This document shows positions 24,601-31,014 of a stretch of DNA of 32,008 nucleotides, piece after piece (the stretch's first letter is position 1; each line of letters begins with the position of its first letter). The stretch is from positions 1 through 32,008 of the IMG/VR virus record IMGVR_UViG_3300018421_000107. One strand, 5' to 3'. Both the position numbers and the translations under genes were made by a program. The notes under the pieces were generated by a model. The model was not told where the DNA came from. It did no database searches and saw only the letters and a program-made list of their open reading frames with translations. This DNA comes from a virus.

Positions 24601-27585
24601 TCAATACCTGATAACGTCAAATGAATTGCAGAAGTCCCCATTAGGACTTGACTGCTGACCACAAGAAGTTCCATCCGAAGCCCAACCATAAACTGATCCC
24701 CTATGGGTAGATGCTTCATAAGTCCACCCATCTTTAGTAATCGTACCATCAAATGGATTTATAGTGACAGAATCAGTTTGAGTGTTCACAACAACAACAC
24801 CATCAAAAATGATAACAATCTGTCTCCAACTACTAGGAGTAGTCTCACTACCACCAGTTCTTGTGTACCACCCATTTGAATATGTTGAAGGATTACATGC
24901 TGGGTTTTCATATACATCAGCTGTTGCAGTTCTACTACTTCCTGTAATTGGTGTTACCCCTGGTGGAATGATCCACATTGAGATTGTTCTTTCACTGTCG
25001 TATGAACCAGAAAATGTAGGTATTGATGAATTAACTGACTGTGCAAATGCACTAGTTCCTGGACTAGTATAATATTGAGGAGAACTATTATAATCCCCAT
25101 AAGATAATCCAGTGTAATCCAAACCATATCCCCAATAAGGACCAGCATAACTATCAAGAGCATCTTCATGCCAAGCAAAATATACCAAATTTCTATATGA
25201 ATCTGCTGTTGAAACATCTGCAAAACTACCCCAATCAGTAAGATCAGTTACCAATGGTAAGACATTTGCAGTTCTCATCTTGTAAAGATTATAATCAGTG
25301 GGATTTCCTGTTGCCCATGGTTTCTTAGATCCACCGATTGTAAATTGAATACGATAATTTGTAGCAGAGGTGTTACCAGCAGAACTACGAATACTCTGCC
25401 ATCTTGCATTATCAATACACTTAGTATCTCCTGGATATACAGTACCGAATGTCTTCTGCATCGATGATGGTGGAGTCATGTAAGTACAGTTGGAAAAGAT
25501 GAGGAATCTTCCATCGGGATCTGTATAATATTGACCTAAAACAGAAGACATGACAAGACGAGCGGATCCATTAGAATTATATCCTGCATTATTGCGGTTT
25601 GGATCCAGATCATCCCAAGTACCACCATTTGATAACAAATTATTTGTATTGACATTGGAGGTAAGACCATTAGTAACTAGTGATTGATTAATGTAACCAG
25701 ATCCTCCACCACCACCAGATGCATTACGAGTGGATGAACCATTGTCATTACCACCACCGCCGCCACCGCCGCCGTAATAACCTCCACCGCCACCGCCACC
25801 GCCTCCAGCGTTGGGGTAACCACCTCTATATCCATCACCACCTCTACCACCTTGTAAGGCGCTACCAGAGGATCCCCCTGCACCACCTCCTCCACCGCCA
25901 GAGGTTTGAGAACCACCTCCACCACCAGTGGATCCAATTTGAGTATCATTGGAGTTTGTACCTGCACTACCACTATTACCACCACCACGACCACCAGCAG
26001 ATGATCCATGACCATATCCTCTACCACCAGATCCACCAGCAATCATAATTGCTGATGATTGAGATGCACTTAGACCATCAAAAATTCCAGTATAACCACC
26101 ACCATTTTCATTTGATGGCCAACCATACCCAGTTCCATGTGATCCACCACCAACATTTGTATGAATTCTATAGTCATTTCCTTGTGTTAGGGTAACCCTA
26201 CCTTCACTATATCCAGCATACTCACTACTTGTACTCTTACCCCACATCTTAATATCAACATCCTGTGGTGACTGTGGAATTACGTTCCACGTAGTACCAA
26301 CACTACTATCACAAATCACTGGACCATCGATGTCAAATATCCAGTTTTGCGTTGTATTGTCTGGATAAACAAGAGTAAGATCGTATGGTTGTGCAAGTAG
26401 TTCAGCTTGTTCAGAAAATATAAAGATATCAGGTGCAACATCATTACTGACCTTGACACGATACTTGTCACCAAGATCATTTACAGAGTCAAGTGTTCCT
26501 GTTACATAAGTCACACTAGTTGCACCAGTAATGTCTACCCATTGGTCATCAACTGCTTCTTGTTTTTGCCACTGATATGTAAGATTTGCATTACCATTAA
26601 TCTCAGCAACCACGTCAAACGATGCGGTTCCACCCTGAACAAACGTAGAATCTCTTGGATTTCTGAGAATTGTGAGTGTAATTGGGATAACAGTCAGTGT
26701 TACTTCATTTGAAATCAGAACTTGACCATAAATTGATGTTGCTATAACACGATAAACACTCTGATCATCAGTTAGAGCAACATTTGATATGTTTAGATTC
26801 GTTCCTGTAGCTCCAGAAATGTCCTGAAACTGCCCTAAAGAGTTTCTAATTTGCCACTGGTAAGAAACTGTACTTGAATCTGACATTTGTGCCAGAACAG
26901 TAAGGATTCCAGACTGTGTAAGTGGAATAGAAATGTCTGTTGGTTGAGTAACAATCTCAATTGTTGCCCAAAGACCTTCATCAGAATCAAATCTGATCGC
27001 AGAACTCCATACACTTTGAAAAGTTTCATGCAAATCAAAGATAAAAGCTCCAGAAAATAAGCAGTTTTGCGACAATGTGAGCGTTTGATTAGTATAATCA
27101 ATGCTTTTGATGATAGAAACCGCAGAAAACATGTTTCCACCAACCAATCCCTTCAGATTACTCTTGTAATCTACTCTCATTGCATACTCAATTTCTTGAA
27201 TTGCTACAGAATCTGCGACAATAAGACCAGTTTCCGCATTTTGACGCCCTAAAATTTCTACAACATTGGACCCATTAGTACATTTCAGCACCAAAGGGTC
27301 CAAAGAACGACCAGATTTGAGGTCAGAATGGTATTTTGCGCGTAAATAATAGTCTTTAAACGGTTCTAATACGTCTTCTGCAAAAAACCGAAGGGTTTTT
27401 AACGCGGTTGTATCAACTAATGACTCATAAACAATAAAATCACGGTCACCTACACGCCCATCATCACCAAATTCAGGTTGATTTGACACCTGCCATGAGG
27501 TTGCAACGTGATTTACGTCCTCATTGAACCTGTCTGGTGTAAAAGTGCTACCAATTGCAAAGGTATATTCTGTCTTGAGTGCCAT
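24601..27585 (-). CDS. Adhesin-like structural protein with FN3/Ig-like domains and Gly-rich tract
   Basis: This is a 994-residue modular protein. Residues ~1-105 look like an FN3-like phage domain (HVATSWQVS, then IVYESLVDTTALK and YYLRAKYHSD). Residues ~210-300 and ~305-395 are two Ig-like repeats, each with the YQWQ core (VSYQWQIRN, LTYQWQKQE) and a late YRV strand. Residues ~515-632 are extremely Gly-rich, with long G runs broken by S, N and Y, as in phage adhesin tips. The last ~330 residues are rich in Trp, Tyr and Cys (NPACNPSTYSNGWYTR near 900). This plan suggests receptor binding. ATG lies one base after the PAAR stop (TGATATG), so translation is coupled to PAAR. The place between PAAR and gp25 suggests attachment near the hub or wedge. 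I cannot assign a T4 counterpart. Confidence 0.75.
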   Translation of the reverse strand: MALKTEYTFAIGSTFTPDRFNEDVNHVATSWQVSNQPEFGDDGRVGDRDFIVYESLVDTTALKTLRFFAEDVLEPFKDYYLRAKYHSDLKSGRSLDPLVLKCTNGSNVVEILGRQNAETGLIVADSVAIQEIEYAMRVDYKSNLKGLVGGNMFSAVSIIKSIDYTNQTLTLSQNCLFSGAFIFDLHETFQSVWSSAIRFDSDEGLWATIEIVTQPTDISIPLTQSGILTVLAQMSDSSTVSYQWQIRNSLGQFQDISGATGTNLNISNVALTDDQSVYRVIATSIYGQVLISNEVTLTVIPITLTILRNPRDSTFVQGGTASFDVVAEINGNANLTYQWQKQEAVDDQWVDITGATSVTYVTGTLDSVNDLGDKYRVKVSNDVAPDIFIFSEQAELLAQPYDLTLVYPDNTTQNWIFDIDGPVICDSSVGTTWNVIPQSPQDVDIKMWGKSTSSEYAGYSEGRVTLTQGNDYRIHTNVGGGSHGTGYGWPSNENGGGYTGIFDGLSASQSSAIMIAGGSGGRGYGHGSSAGGRGGGNSGSAGTNSNDTQIGSTGGGGGSQTSGGGGGGAGGSSGSALQGGRGGDGYRGGYPNAGGGGGGGGGYYGGGGGGGGNDNGSSTRNASGGGGGSGYINQSLVTNGLTSNVNTNNLLSNGGTWDDLDPNRNNAGYNSNGSARLVMSSVLGQYYTDPDGRFLIFSNCTYMTPPSSMQKTFGTVYPGDTKCIDNARWQSIRSSAGNTSATNYRIQFTIGGSKKPWATGNPTDYNLYKMRTANVLPLVTDLTDWGSFADVSTADSYRNLVYFAWHEDALDSYAGPYWGYGLDYTGLSYGDYNSSPQYYTSPGTSAFAQSVNSSIPTFSGSYDSERTISMWIIPPGVTPITGSSRTATADVYENPACNPSTYSNGWYTRTGGSETTPSSWRQIVIIFDGVVVVNTQTDSVTINPFDGTITKDGWTYEASTHRGSVYGWASDGTSCGQQSSPNGDFCNSFDVIRY

Positions 27586-27586
27586 A

Positions 27587-27931
27587 TCATGCGTTCACTT
27601 GTGCGGTTGTAAGTGTTACATTAGTTGGTGCATTGAGTGCAGCTGCAGCATCACCTGCGAAAACATTCCTAGATCCTTTTCCTACTGCGGTACACGTTGG
27701 ATCTCCAATTCTTCCGCAAGGAATATTATTAACAAATACCGTTTGATCGCCACGACTGATGGGTGCTGCATGTGTGGGGCAAGGATCACCAGGAAGTAAG
27801 TGTGCAGTATTGTTATGTGTCTGTAAACTCCATGAAATTCCGTTGACAAAAACATTCCTAGATCCCTTTGCTCTAACCATTCCAGAACAATGGACAAGAT
27901 CTGCATCACCAATTCGAGTCGCTGCTGGCAT
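27587..27931 (-). CDS. PAAR-motif spike tip protein
   Basis: This 114-residue protein begins MPAATRIGDADLVHCSG and contains repeated PAAR-type strands: AKGSRNVFVNGI, GDQTVFVNNIPCGRIGDP and GKGSRNVFAG. Candidate metal ligands are His/Cys in HCSG, HNNTAH, CPTHAAPI and GDPTC. PAAR proteins cap the central spike of contractile tails (T4 gp5.4, 97 residues) with a metal-bound point. I chose the ATG at 27931 because the PAAR fold starts there and because it falls 1 nt after the stop of the 271-residue gene. The ATG at 27988 would add 19 unrelated residues inside the upstream gene. The ribosome site is weak (GAAGAAT). Confidence 0.9.
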   Translation of the reverse strand: MPAATRIGDADLVHCSGMVRAKGSRNVFVNGISWSLQTHNNTAHLLPGDPCPTHAAPISRGDQTVFVNNIPCGRIGDPTCTAVGKGSRNVFAGDAAAALNAPTNVTLTTAQVNA

Positions 27932-27932
27932 T

Positions 27933-28748
27933 TTATTCTTCGTATAAACTATATGCTTTATATTTTGGATCCTCTTCACCCCAACCATACTTCTCTTGCT
28001 GTGCAGTTACACCAATTTCTTTACGTAGCAAGTAGTTAATAATTGGAACATTATCATCTGGATTATTTAGTACCTTCTGAGTAATTGTATGAATCTCATA
28101 CCCTGATGGAATCGTAATTGGAGCAATACCATTCGCAGGATCACCAGGAAAAAATCCACCCTGATATACAACATGAATATGATATGTTAATGTTACGTCA
28201 TGTGTTGGATCAGGTCTAAACTCGGTAAGATGATCATATGAACTTGGTAGTTTTTCAATATATAAACTTTTCGTACCTTCCTCATCCGCATAAGGATGAG
28301 CTTCAACTATATTTGCATCTGTAGTATTATCATCCAAATATTCAACCTTATCACATGGAAATAATACCTTAGTGTATTGACCAGAAAATGTCATTCCCCC
28401 TGGTGCAAAAATTATCGGATACGTAACTCCACTAATCACTTTCGTTGAATCATTATCGGGATCTAAAATCTTCATCTCTTTTGATAAAATATCAACTGAT
28501 CCCTCAGTCCATGCTTTACAATCCCCTGGTTGTCCACTACCAGGTGCTCGTATAACTGTCTTCGCAAAATTATCAAACTCTACCCTCGCTTCAATAATTG
28601 TAATTGGCCATGGTGTCCCTAATGGACTTGGTGCAATTGATACTACAATTACATCAGACCATGAATCATGAAGTCTGACAGTAGATAATAGATTCTTATC
28701 AACTAGTGTGTACCCCACTGTCAGGGGGTAGGCGGCGTGAAATGACAT
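27933..28748 (-). CDS. Unidentified protein, 271 aa, probable tail or baseplate component
   Basis: I do not recognise a family. The protein is soluble-looking, with alternating beta-type stretches (WPITIIEARVEFDNFAKTVI, HDVTLTYHIHVVYQGGFFPG), and is rich in Pro, Asp and aromatic residues. It ends in a charged tail (KYGWGEEDPKYKAYSLYEE). No signal peptide, membrane segment or catalytic motif was seen. Its stop lies 1 nt before the PAAR start, so the two are probably translated together, which suggests a spike or hub role. In T4 the lysozyme-hub protein gp5 occupies a similar neighbourhood, but I see no lysozyme motif here. The ATG at 28748 overlaps the preceding small ORF by 50 nt and has no clear SD; a start a few codons further in is possible. 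Confidence 0.7.
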   Translation of the reverse strand: MSFHAAYPLTVGYTLVDKNLLSTVRLHDSWSDVIVVSIAPSPLGTPWPITIIEARVEFDNFAKTVIRAPGSGQPGDCKAWTEGSVDILSKEMKILDPDNDSTKVISGVTYPIIFAPGGMTFSGQYTKVLFPCDKVEYLDDNTTDANIVEAHPYADEEGTKSLYIEKLPSSYDHLTEFRPDPTHDVTLTYHIHVVYQGGFFPGDPANGIAPITIPSGYEIHTITQKVLNNPDDNVPIINYLLRKEIGVTAQQEKYGWGEEDPKYKAYSLYEE

Positions 28749-28887
28749 CGAGATTTTTTTCTAATTTTTCTAATCTTCTGAAAAGTTCATCAAGTGCTTC
28801 TGAAAGTAATACATGATCTGTTCGCATCGGCACTCGATAATATAATTCAAACTGTGGGGGGTTTTGTGAGGTATCTTGCTTTTCCAT
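28699..28887 (-). CDS. Small protein with predicted coiled coil, 62 aa
   Basis: The protein reads MEKQDTSQNPPQFELYYRVP and then has a clear heptad helix, LSEALDELFRRLEKLEKNLD, at about residues 28-47. It would likely dimerise or oligomerise. I do not know a named family. It overlaps the end of the 64-residue gene by 41 nt and the start of the 271-residue gene by 50 nt. A second ATG at 28827 (MRTDHVLLSEALDELF) would remove the first overlap and keep the coiled coil; the sequence does not decide between them. The tight nesting argues for one shared transcript. Confidence 0.55.
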   Translation of the reverse strand: MEKQDTSQNPPQFELYYRVPMRTDHVLLSEALDELFRRLEKLEKNLDVISRRLPPDSGVHTS

Positions 28888-29041
28888 TGTTTTCTATCAA
28901 TTCTACAGCAATTTCGTCAGGATCAGGCTCGCCCGTACTATGAAAGTCTTCTGCGAATCCTGCGAGAATATCCAACATTTCGTCTTCGGAAACCTCGGAG
29001 TAAATACGGCGACCTCGGCAATAGATGTTGTAATTGTCCAT
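28847..29041 (-). CDS. Small acidic hypothetical protein, 64 aa
   Basis: The protein starts MDNYNIYCRGRRIYSEVSED and is acidic, with a DPDEIAVELIENN segment. The opening (short beta strand, RG, IY, then an acidic helix) recalls small conserved cyanophage proteins, but I cannot name one. It is preceded by a strong extended -10 promoter (TGGTATAAT) whose hexamer lies about 24 nt upstream of the ATG, leaving a leader of roughly 17-18 nt without a good SD. This is likely the first gene of the unit that continues into the 62-residue and 271-residue genes. Codon use is less G+C-rich than in the region to the right. Confidence 0.65.
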   Translation of the reverse strand: MDNYNIYCRGRRIYSEVSEDEMLDILAGFAEDFHSTGEPDPDEIAVELIENNGKARYLTKPPTV

Positions 29042-29064
29042 AATTTGAATGACCTATAGTATGT

Positions 29065-29073
29065 ATTATACCA
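29065..29073 (-). promoter_or_regulatory. Extended -10 promoter, perfect TATAAT
   Basis: The minus strand reads TGGTATAAT: a perfect sigma-70 -10 hexamer with the TGn extension. No good -35 was found at 16-18 nt; that place holds a run of A/T instead. It lies just upstream of the 64-residue gene and probably drives that gene and those after it early in infection, using host sigma factor. Confidence 0.65.
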
Positions 29074-29187
29074 CGGAAAATTTTTTTGATCACTAGGTTC
29101 CCCTTTTGCAAATTCGAAAACAGAATACTTATCGCTCGTTTTCAAAGTTTTGTAGGTTAGAGGGACCCATTAGATTAATATACGGGG

Positions 29188-29209
29188 CGGTCGCAATAAG
29201 ACGCGACCG
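29188..29209. other. Perfect 7-bp inverted repeat in the 29.04-29.28 kb gap
   Basis: CGGTCGC and GCGACCG flank an 8-base loop (AATAAGAC), followed on the plus strand by TTCTC. It lies in the 242-nt gap between the nuclease terminator and the promoter of the 64-residue gene. There is no U tract on either strand, so it is not a typical terminator. It could be a protein binding site or an RNA structural element. Apart from this hairpin, the promoter at 29065 and the terminator at 29249, I see nothing in the gap. Confidence 0.4.
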
Positions 29210-29248
29210 TTCTCAATAACACTGCCAAAACACCTTTTTTGTTTTTTC

Positions 29249-29273
29249 AAAAAAGGCGAGGCACCCGCCCCGC
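29249..29273 (-). terminator. Intrinsic terminator after the nuclease gene
   Basis: On the minus strand GCGGGGC-GGGT-GCCTCGC forms a 7-bp stem (one G-U pair) followed by C and TTTTTT. It begins about 10 nt after the TGA of the nuclease gene at 29284. A second A/T-rich hairpin (CCTTTTTT / AAAAAAGG) follows immediately, which may reinforce termination. It marks the boundary between the G+C-rich small-gene region and the AT-rich structural region. Confidence 0.8.
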
Positions 29274-29283
29274 CGTGGTAGGA

Positions 29284-29781
29284 TCAGAAGTCTGCCAGAT
29301 CACGAAACCAGGGGCGCTTGCCGCTGCCTTGGATCCAGTAAAGTTCCTGCCCGCCGTCCTTGCCAGCATGTTGGCGGTGGTCATCACGACCAAGCACGAA
29401 CTGGCGGAGGTCATCCTTCGTCGCCCACCAGATGCTCACGTCGTTGGGGTTGATGCCGACGAAGATGATCCGATCGTAATCCTGTTCCCTGATCTGCTGC
29501 CAGGTCCAATTGTCCAGCGTCTCATTCCAGGTGGTGCTCACCTTGATCTCAGTCTTAATGCCGTTGATGATCCGATCATGCTCCGACGAAGCGGGACGAT
29601 CGACACGATGCCCGAGCGCCTCCATCACCTGCTCAACCAGACGCTCGCCCTGGGCGCCCTTGGATTTGGGAGAGGGGATGTTTCGGAAGGACTGAAACTT
29701 GCTGCCTTCCCAGATGCTTTGCTTGCTGCTCTCCCACTTCTGATAGATGGGGAGGGATTCGATGAGAGCGGTGTGAGTCAT
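29284..29781 (-). CDS. Probable PD-(D/E)XK-fold endonuclease, 165 aa
   Basis: The protein starts MTHTALIESLPIYQKWESSK. Numbering from this Met, KGAQGERLVEQVMEALG (E46 in the first helix), D69 in SEHDRIING, and E78-I-K80 in KTEIKVSTTW form the order Glu...Asp...Glu-x-Lys of the PD-(D/E)XK nuclease core, in which Asp and Glu bind metal and Lys supports catalysis. QQIREQDYD at ~95-103 and IIFVGINPNDV match the helix and strand that follow in many restriction-type members. It may cut host or competing phage DNA, or act in recombination; the target is unknown. I chose ATG 29781 over 29871 because an extended -10 promoter at 29809 would give a ~21-nt leader to it. The terminator directly downstream makes it a single-gene unit. 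It is G+C-rich compared with the structural genes. Confidence 0.65.
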   Translation of the reverse strand: MTHTALIESLPIYQKWESSKQSIWEGSKFQSFRNIPSPKSKGAQGERLVEQVMEALGHRVDRPASSEHDRIINGIKTEIKVSTTWNETLDNWTWQQIREQDYDRIIFVGINPNDVSIWWATKDDLRQFVLGRDDHRQHAGKDGGQELYWIQGSGKRPWFRDLADF

Positions 29782-29808
29782 GGTCCGTTGGTTTGGATCG
29801 TTAGGGAT

Positions 29809-29817
29809 ATTGTAGCA
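29809..29817 (-). promoter_or_regulatory. Extended -10 promoter of the nuclease gene
   Basis: The minus strand reads TGCTACAAT, an extended -10 element, within a 16-base block (plus strand GATATTGTAGCAGATC) that occurs again at 30069. It abuts the stop codon of the upstream 75-residue gene. The hexamer ends 27 nt before the chosen ATG, and the leader has no SD. Confidence 0.6.
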
Positions 29818-29819
29818 GA

Positions 29820-30047
29820 TCACCAGACGAGGGAAGTCGTCGGATAATCGAAGGCGTAGCGGTTGACCCATTGCCCTGCCGATTGCTTAAGGTCAGCAAG
29901 CAGGCGGACCATATCACGACGGCGGACGGTGTGGGATGAGATGCTGCCGCTGTGCCAGAAAATCATGGCACGACGGCGAAGGGGGAACAATCGGATCTCA
30001 GCGGTGGCAGTGGAGTCGGTTTCCAGGATGATGGCGAAGTCGCGCAT
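29820..30047 (-). CDS. Small basic hypothetical protein, 75 aa
   Basis: The protein reads MRDFAIILETDSTATAEIRL, then an Arg-rich stretch FPLRRRAMIFWHSGSISSHT and VRRRDMVRLLADLKQSAG. I do not recognise a family. The pattern of strand, Arg-rich turn, strand and helix suggests a compact fold that could bind nucleic acid, but no specific motif proves it. The start is supported by the extended -10 promoter at 30070, which predicts a leader of about 16 nt ending in CACC before the ATG. The stop is followed within a few bases by the nuclease promoter, so it stands alone as a transcription unit. Confidence 0.6.
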   Translation of the reverse strand: MRDFAIILETDSTATAEIRLFPLRRRAMIFWHSGSISSHTVRRRDMVRLLADLKQSAGQWVNRYAFDYPTTSLVW

Positions 30048-30069
30048 GGTGTCGGTGTCGTTCTTTGAT

Positions 30070-30078
30070 ATTGTAGCA
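30070..30078 (-). promoter_or_regulatory. Extended -10 promoter of the 75-aa gene
   Basis: The minus strand reads TGCTACAAT, inside the same 16-base block seen at 29807. A short GGGG-TGAT-CCCC inverted repeat, overlapping the preceding gene's stop, sits just upstream where a -35 would be. No TTGACA-like -35 is present. Confidence 0.6.
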
Positions 30079-30089
30079 GATCGGGGGGA

Positions 30090-30416
30090 TCACCCCAGGC
30101 GCATGGAGGAGAAGAACGGAACGGTGGTCGGACCCTGAGCGGTTCCCATGGTCACGAACCAGGACCAATCCTTCTGAAAGACGCGATCACAGGGTTCGCC
30201 GTGCTCTGCCAGGATGGCATTCAGGCGCGACTTGGTGGTGTTGGTCTGATGCCCACCATCAAACAGACGGATGAAATTGTCACCGATCTCAGCGATCAGG
30301 TTGCCATGGAGTCGGACCTGGGCGACCTCATCAGTATGGGTCACGCTGGTGTTGGCGCTGCTCCAGTTCTTGCCGTTGGAGATGGCAGCGTTCATTTGGG
30401 ATTCGATCTTTCGCAT
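30090..30416 (-). CDS. Conserved small cyanophage-type protein, 108 aa
   Basis: The protein begins MRKIESQMNAAISNGKNWSS and continues ANTSVTHTDEVAQVRLHGNL; later TTKSRLNAILAEHGE and a C-terminal FFSSMRLG. I recall short cyanophage proteins with the same plan (xKIExQMxxAIxxGxNW, then xVxLHGNxIA, then TTKSRLNAxL), so conservation is likely, but no function is known to me. It appears soluble and mixed alpha/beta, without membrane segments. A weak TATCTT box at 30444-30449 lies 28 nt before the ATG; the A/C-rich leader ends in CCTAAC. The next promoter follows directly after its TGA. Confidence 0.75.
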   Translation of the reverse strand: MRKIESQMNAAISNGKNWSSANTSVTHTDEVAQVRLHGNLIAEIGDNFIRLFDGGHQTNTTKSRLNAILAEHGEPCDRVFQKDWSWFVTMGTAQGPTTVPFFSSMRLG

Positions 30417-30443
30417 GTTAGGTGCTGTGCGGTTGACTTCTTA

Positions 30444-30449
30444 AAGATA
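30444..30449 (-). promoter_or_regulatory. Possible -10 box of the 108-aa gene
   Basis: The minus strand reads TATCTT at the spacing seen for neighbouring genes (28 nt to the ATG), preceded directly by TG rather than TGn. It is listed because of its position; the match alone is weak. Confidence 0.3.
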
Positions 30450-30476
30450 CAGGAGATGGGGGCGCTGTGCCACAAA

Positions 30477-30489
30477 AGTGGACAGTTCA
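30477..30489 (-). repeat. 13-bp repeat at a gene 3' end, copy 1
   Basis: Plus strand AGTGGACAGTTCA, identical to the copy at 31987. The stop codon of the 67-residue gene (TGA, 30487-30489) lies within it. On the minus strand the following bases allow a stem CTGT.CCAC / GTGG.ACAG around a TTTT loop, so the repeat may mark a 3' hairpin. Confidence 0.55.
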
Positions 30490-30690
30490 GCAACCGAACA
30501 CCAGATCAGCGATGGCATTGGTGTTGGCATCGGTGCGACACCAGCGGATCGGTTGACCTGAGGTCAGGCGCCAGATCATGCAGGGCTCTCCCCACTGCTG
30601 CCCGATCCTATAGGCGCTGTGAATGCTGCAGGAGTACTGGGCGCCGTGCTCATCGAATTTTTTCCAGGCGATGGGTTGGACTGCAAACAT
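30487..30690 (-). CDS. Small hypothetical protein, 67 aa
   Basis: The protein reads MFAVQPIAWKKFDEHGAQYS followed by CSIHSAYRIGQQWGEPCMIW, and ends ADLVFGC. It has four Cys and four Trp in 67 residues, which is unusual for such a short protein; the cysteines are not spaced as a simple zinc finger. I do not recognise a family. The start is supported by the extended -10 promoter TGATACAAT at 30712, giving a leader of about 15 nt that ends in AACC before the ATG. It looks like a single-gene unit; its stop lies within a 13-bp repeat. Confidence 0.6.
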   Translation of the reverse strand: MFAVQPIAWKKFDEHGAQYSCSIHSAYRIGQQWGEPCMIWRLTSGQPIRWCRTDANTNAIADLVFGC

Positions 30691-30711
30691 GGTTCGGGTG
30701 TCGTTGGTGGT

Positions 30712-30720
30712 ATTGTATCA
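30712..30720 (-). promoter_or_regulatory. Extended -10 promoter of the 67-aa gene
   Basis: The minus strand reads TGATACAAT, with TACAAT as in the promoters at 29809 and 30070. It lies between the small hairpin at the end of the 83-residue gene and the ATG at 30690. No -35 is visible. Confidence 0.6.
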
Positions 30721-30725
30721 CGGGA

Positions 30726-30738
30726 AGGGGCGACCCCT
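30726..30738 (-). terminator. Short G+C hairpin at the stop of the 83-aa gene
   Basis: On the minus strand AGGGG-TCG-CCCCT forms a 5-bp stem whose first base is the last base of the TGA stop. It is followed by TCCCG, not a U tract, so it is a weak terminator or an RNA-end stabiliser rather than a classical intrinsic terminator. Confidence 0.35.
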
Positions 30739-30989
30739 CACAGTTCCCAGATCATCTCCTCCATCTCTTGGGCATCGATGGCAGGGTCATCCCAGCGCAC
30801 ACCGTCACCCGTGGTTTCCAGATGGCGACCGATCTCCCCGTCAGTCATGCAGCGCACGAACTTCTCCCAGGCAGTCTCAATGCCCACCTCACGGTAGGTC
30901 ACACATGCCTTAGCAGTGTTGTAGAGGAACTCATCGTTGCCGATCCAGAGGGCAGCGTTCCAGGTTTCGAAGTTGGCGTAACCGTTCAT
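30738..30989 (-). CDS. Conserved small protein of the NGY-TWN type, 83 aa
   Basis: The protein begins MNGYANFETWNAALWIGNDE and ends in an acidic helix, DAQEMEEMIWEL. The opening NGYxNxxTWNxALWIxND is a recognisable signature of a short protein family found in phages and some bacteria (I think labelled DUF7249, unverified); function unknown to me. It is acidic and soluble. ATG at 30989 matches the family start. A promoter-like TGCCATACT lies 26 nt upstream, and the leader is A/C-rich and ends in CACC. It would be transcribed alone, with a G+C hairpin at its stop. Confidence 0.75.
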   Translation of the reverse strand: MNGYANFETWNAALWIGNDEFLYNTAKACVTYREVGIETAWEKFVRCMTDGEIGRHLETTGDGVRWDDPAIDAQEMEEMIWEL

Positions 30990-31014
30990 GGTGGTTCGTT
31001 TGGTTGATGTGATT

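Noticed and set aside
25735-25810. Dense CCACCGCCGCC repeats considered as a structural repeat or CRISPR-like array
   Set aside because: They are simply the codons of the Gly-rich tract; no spacer-repeat pattern exists.
25677-26048. Val-rich (121 aa) and His/Arg-rich (109 aa) frames over the glycine-rich tract
   Set aside because: They are alternate-frame readings of the GGN repeats of the 994-residue protein.
27932-27988. Longer start for the PAAR protein at 27988
   Set aside because: The extra 19 residues overlap the 271-residue gene and do not belong to the PAAR fold.
28903-29145. 80-residue minus-strand reading frame beginning MKTSDKYSVFEF
   Set aside because: It overlaps most of the 64-residue gene in another frame and spans that gene's TATAAT promoter; it has no SD or recognisable features.
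29188-29209. 7-bp perfect hairpin as a plus-strand terminator
   Set aside because: No U tract follows on either strand and there is no plus-strand gene to terminate.
29239-29847. 202-residue plus-strand reading frame
   Set aside because: It is antisense to the nuclease gene and crosses its terminator; the minus-strand protein has a coherent nuclease motif.
30201-31007. 268-residue plus-strand reading frame
   Set aside because: It is antisense to three minus-strand genes with promoters and recognisable proteins; long antisense frames are common in G+C-rich DNA, and its sequence looks random.
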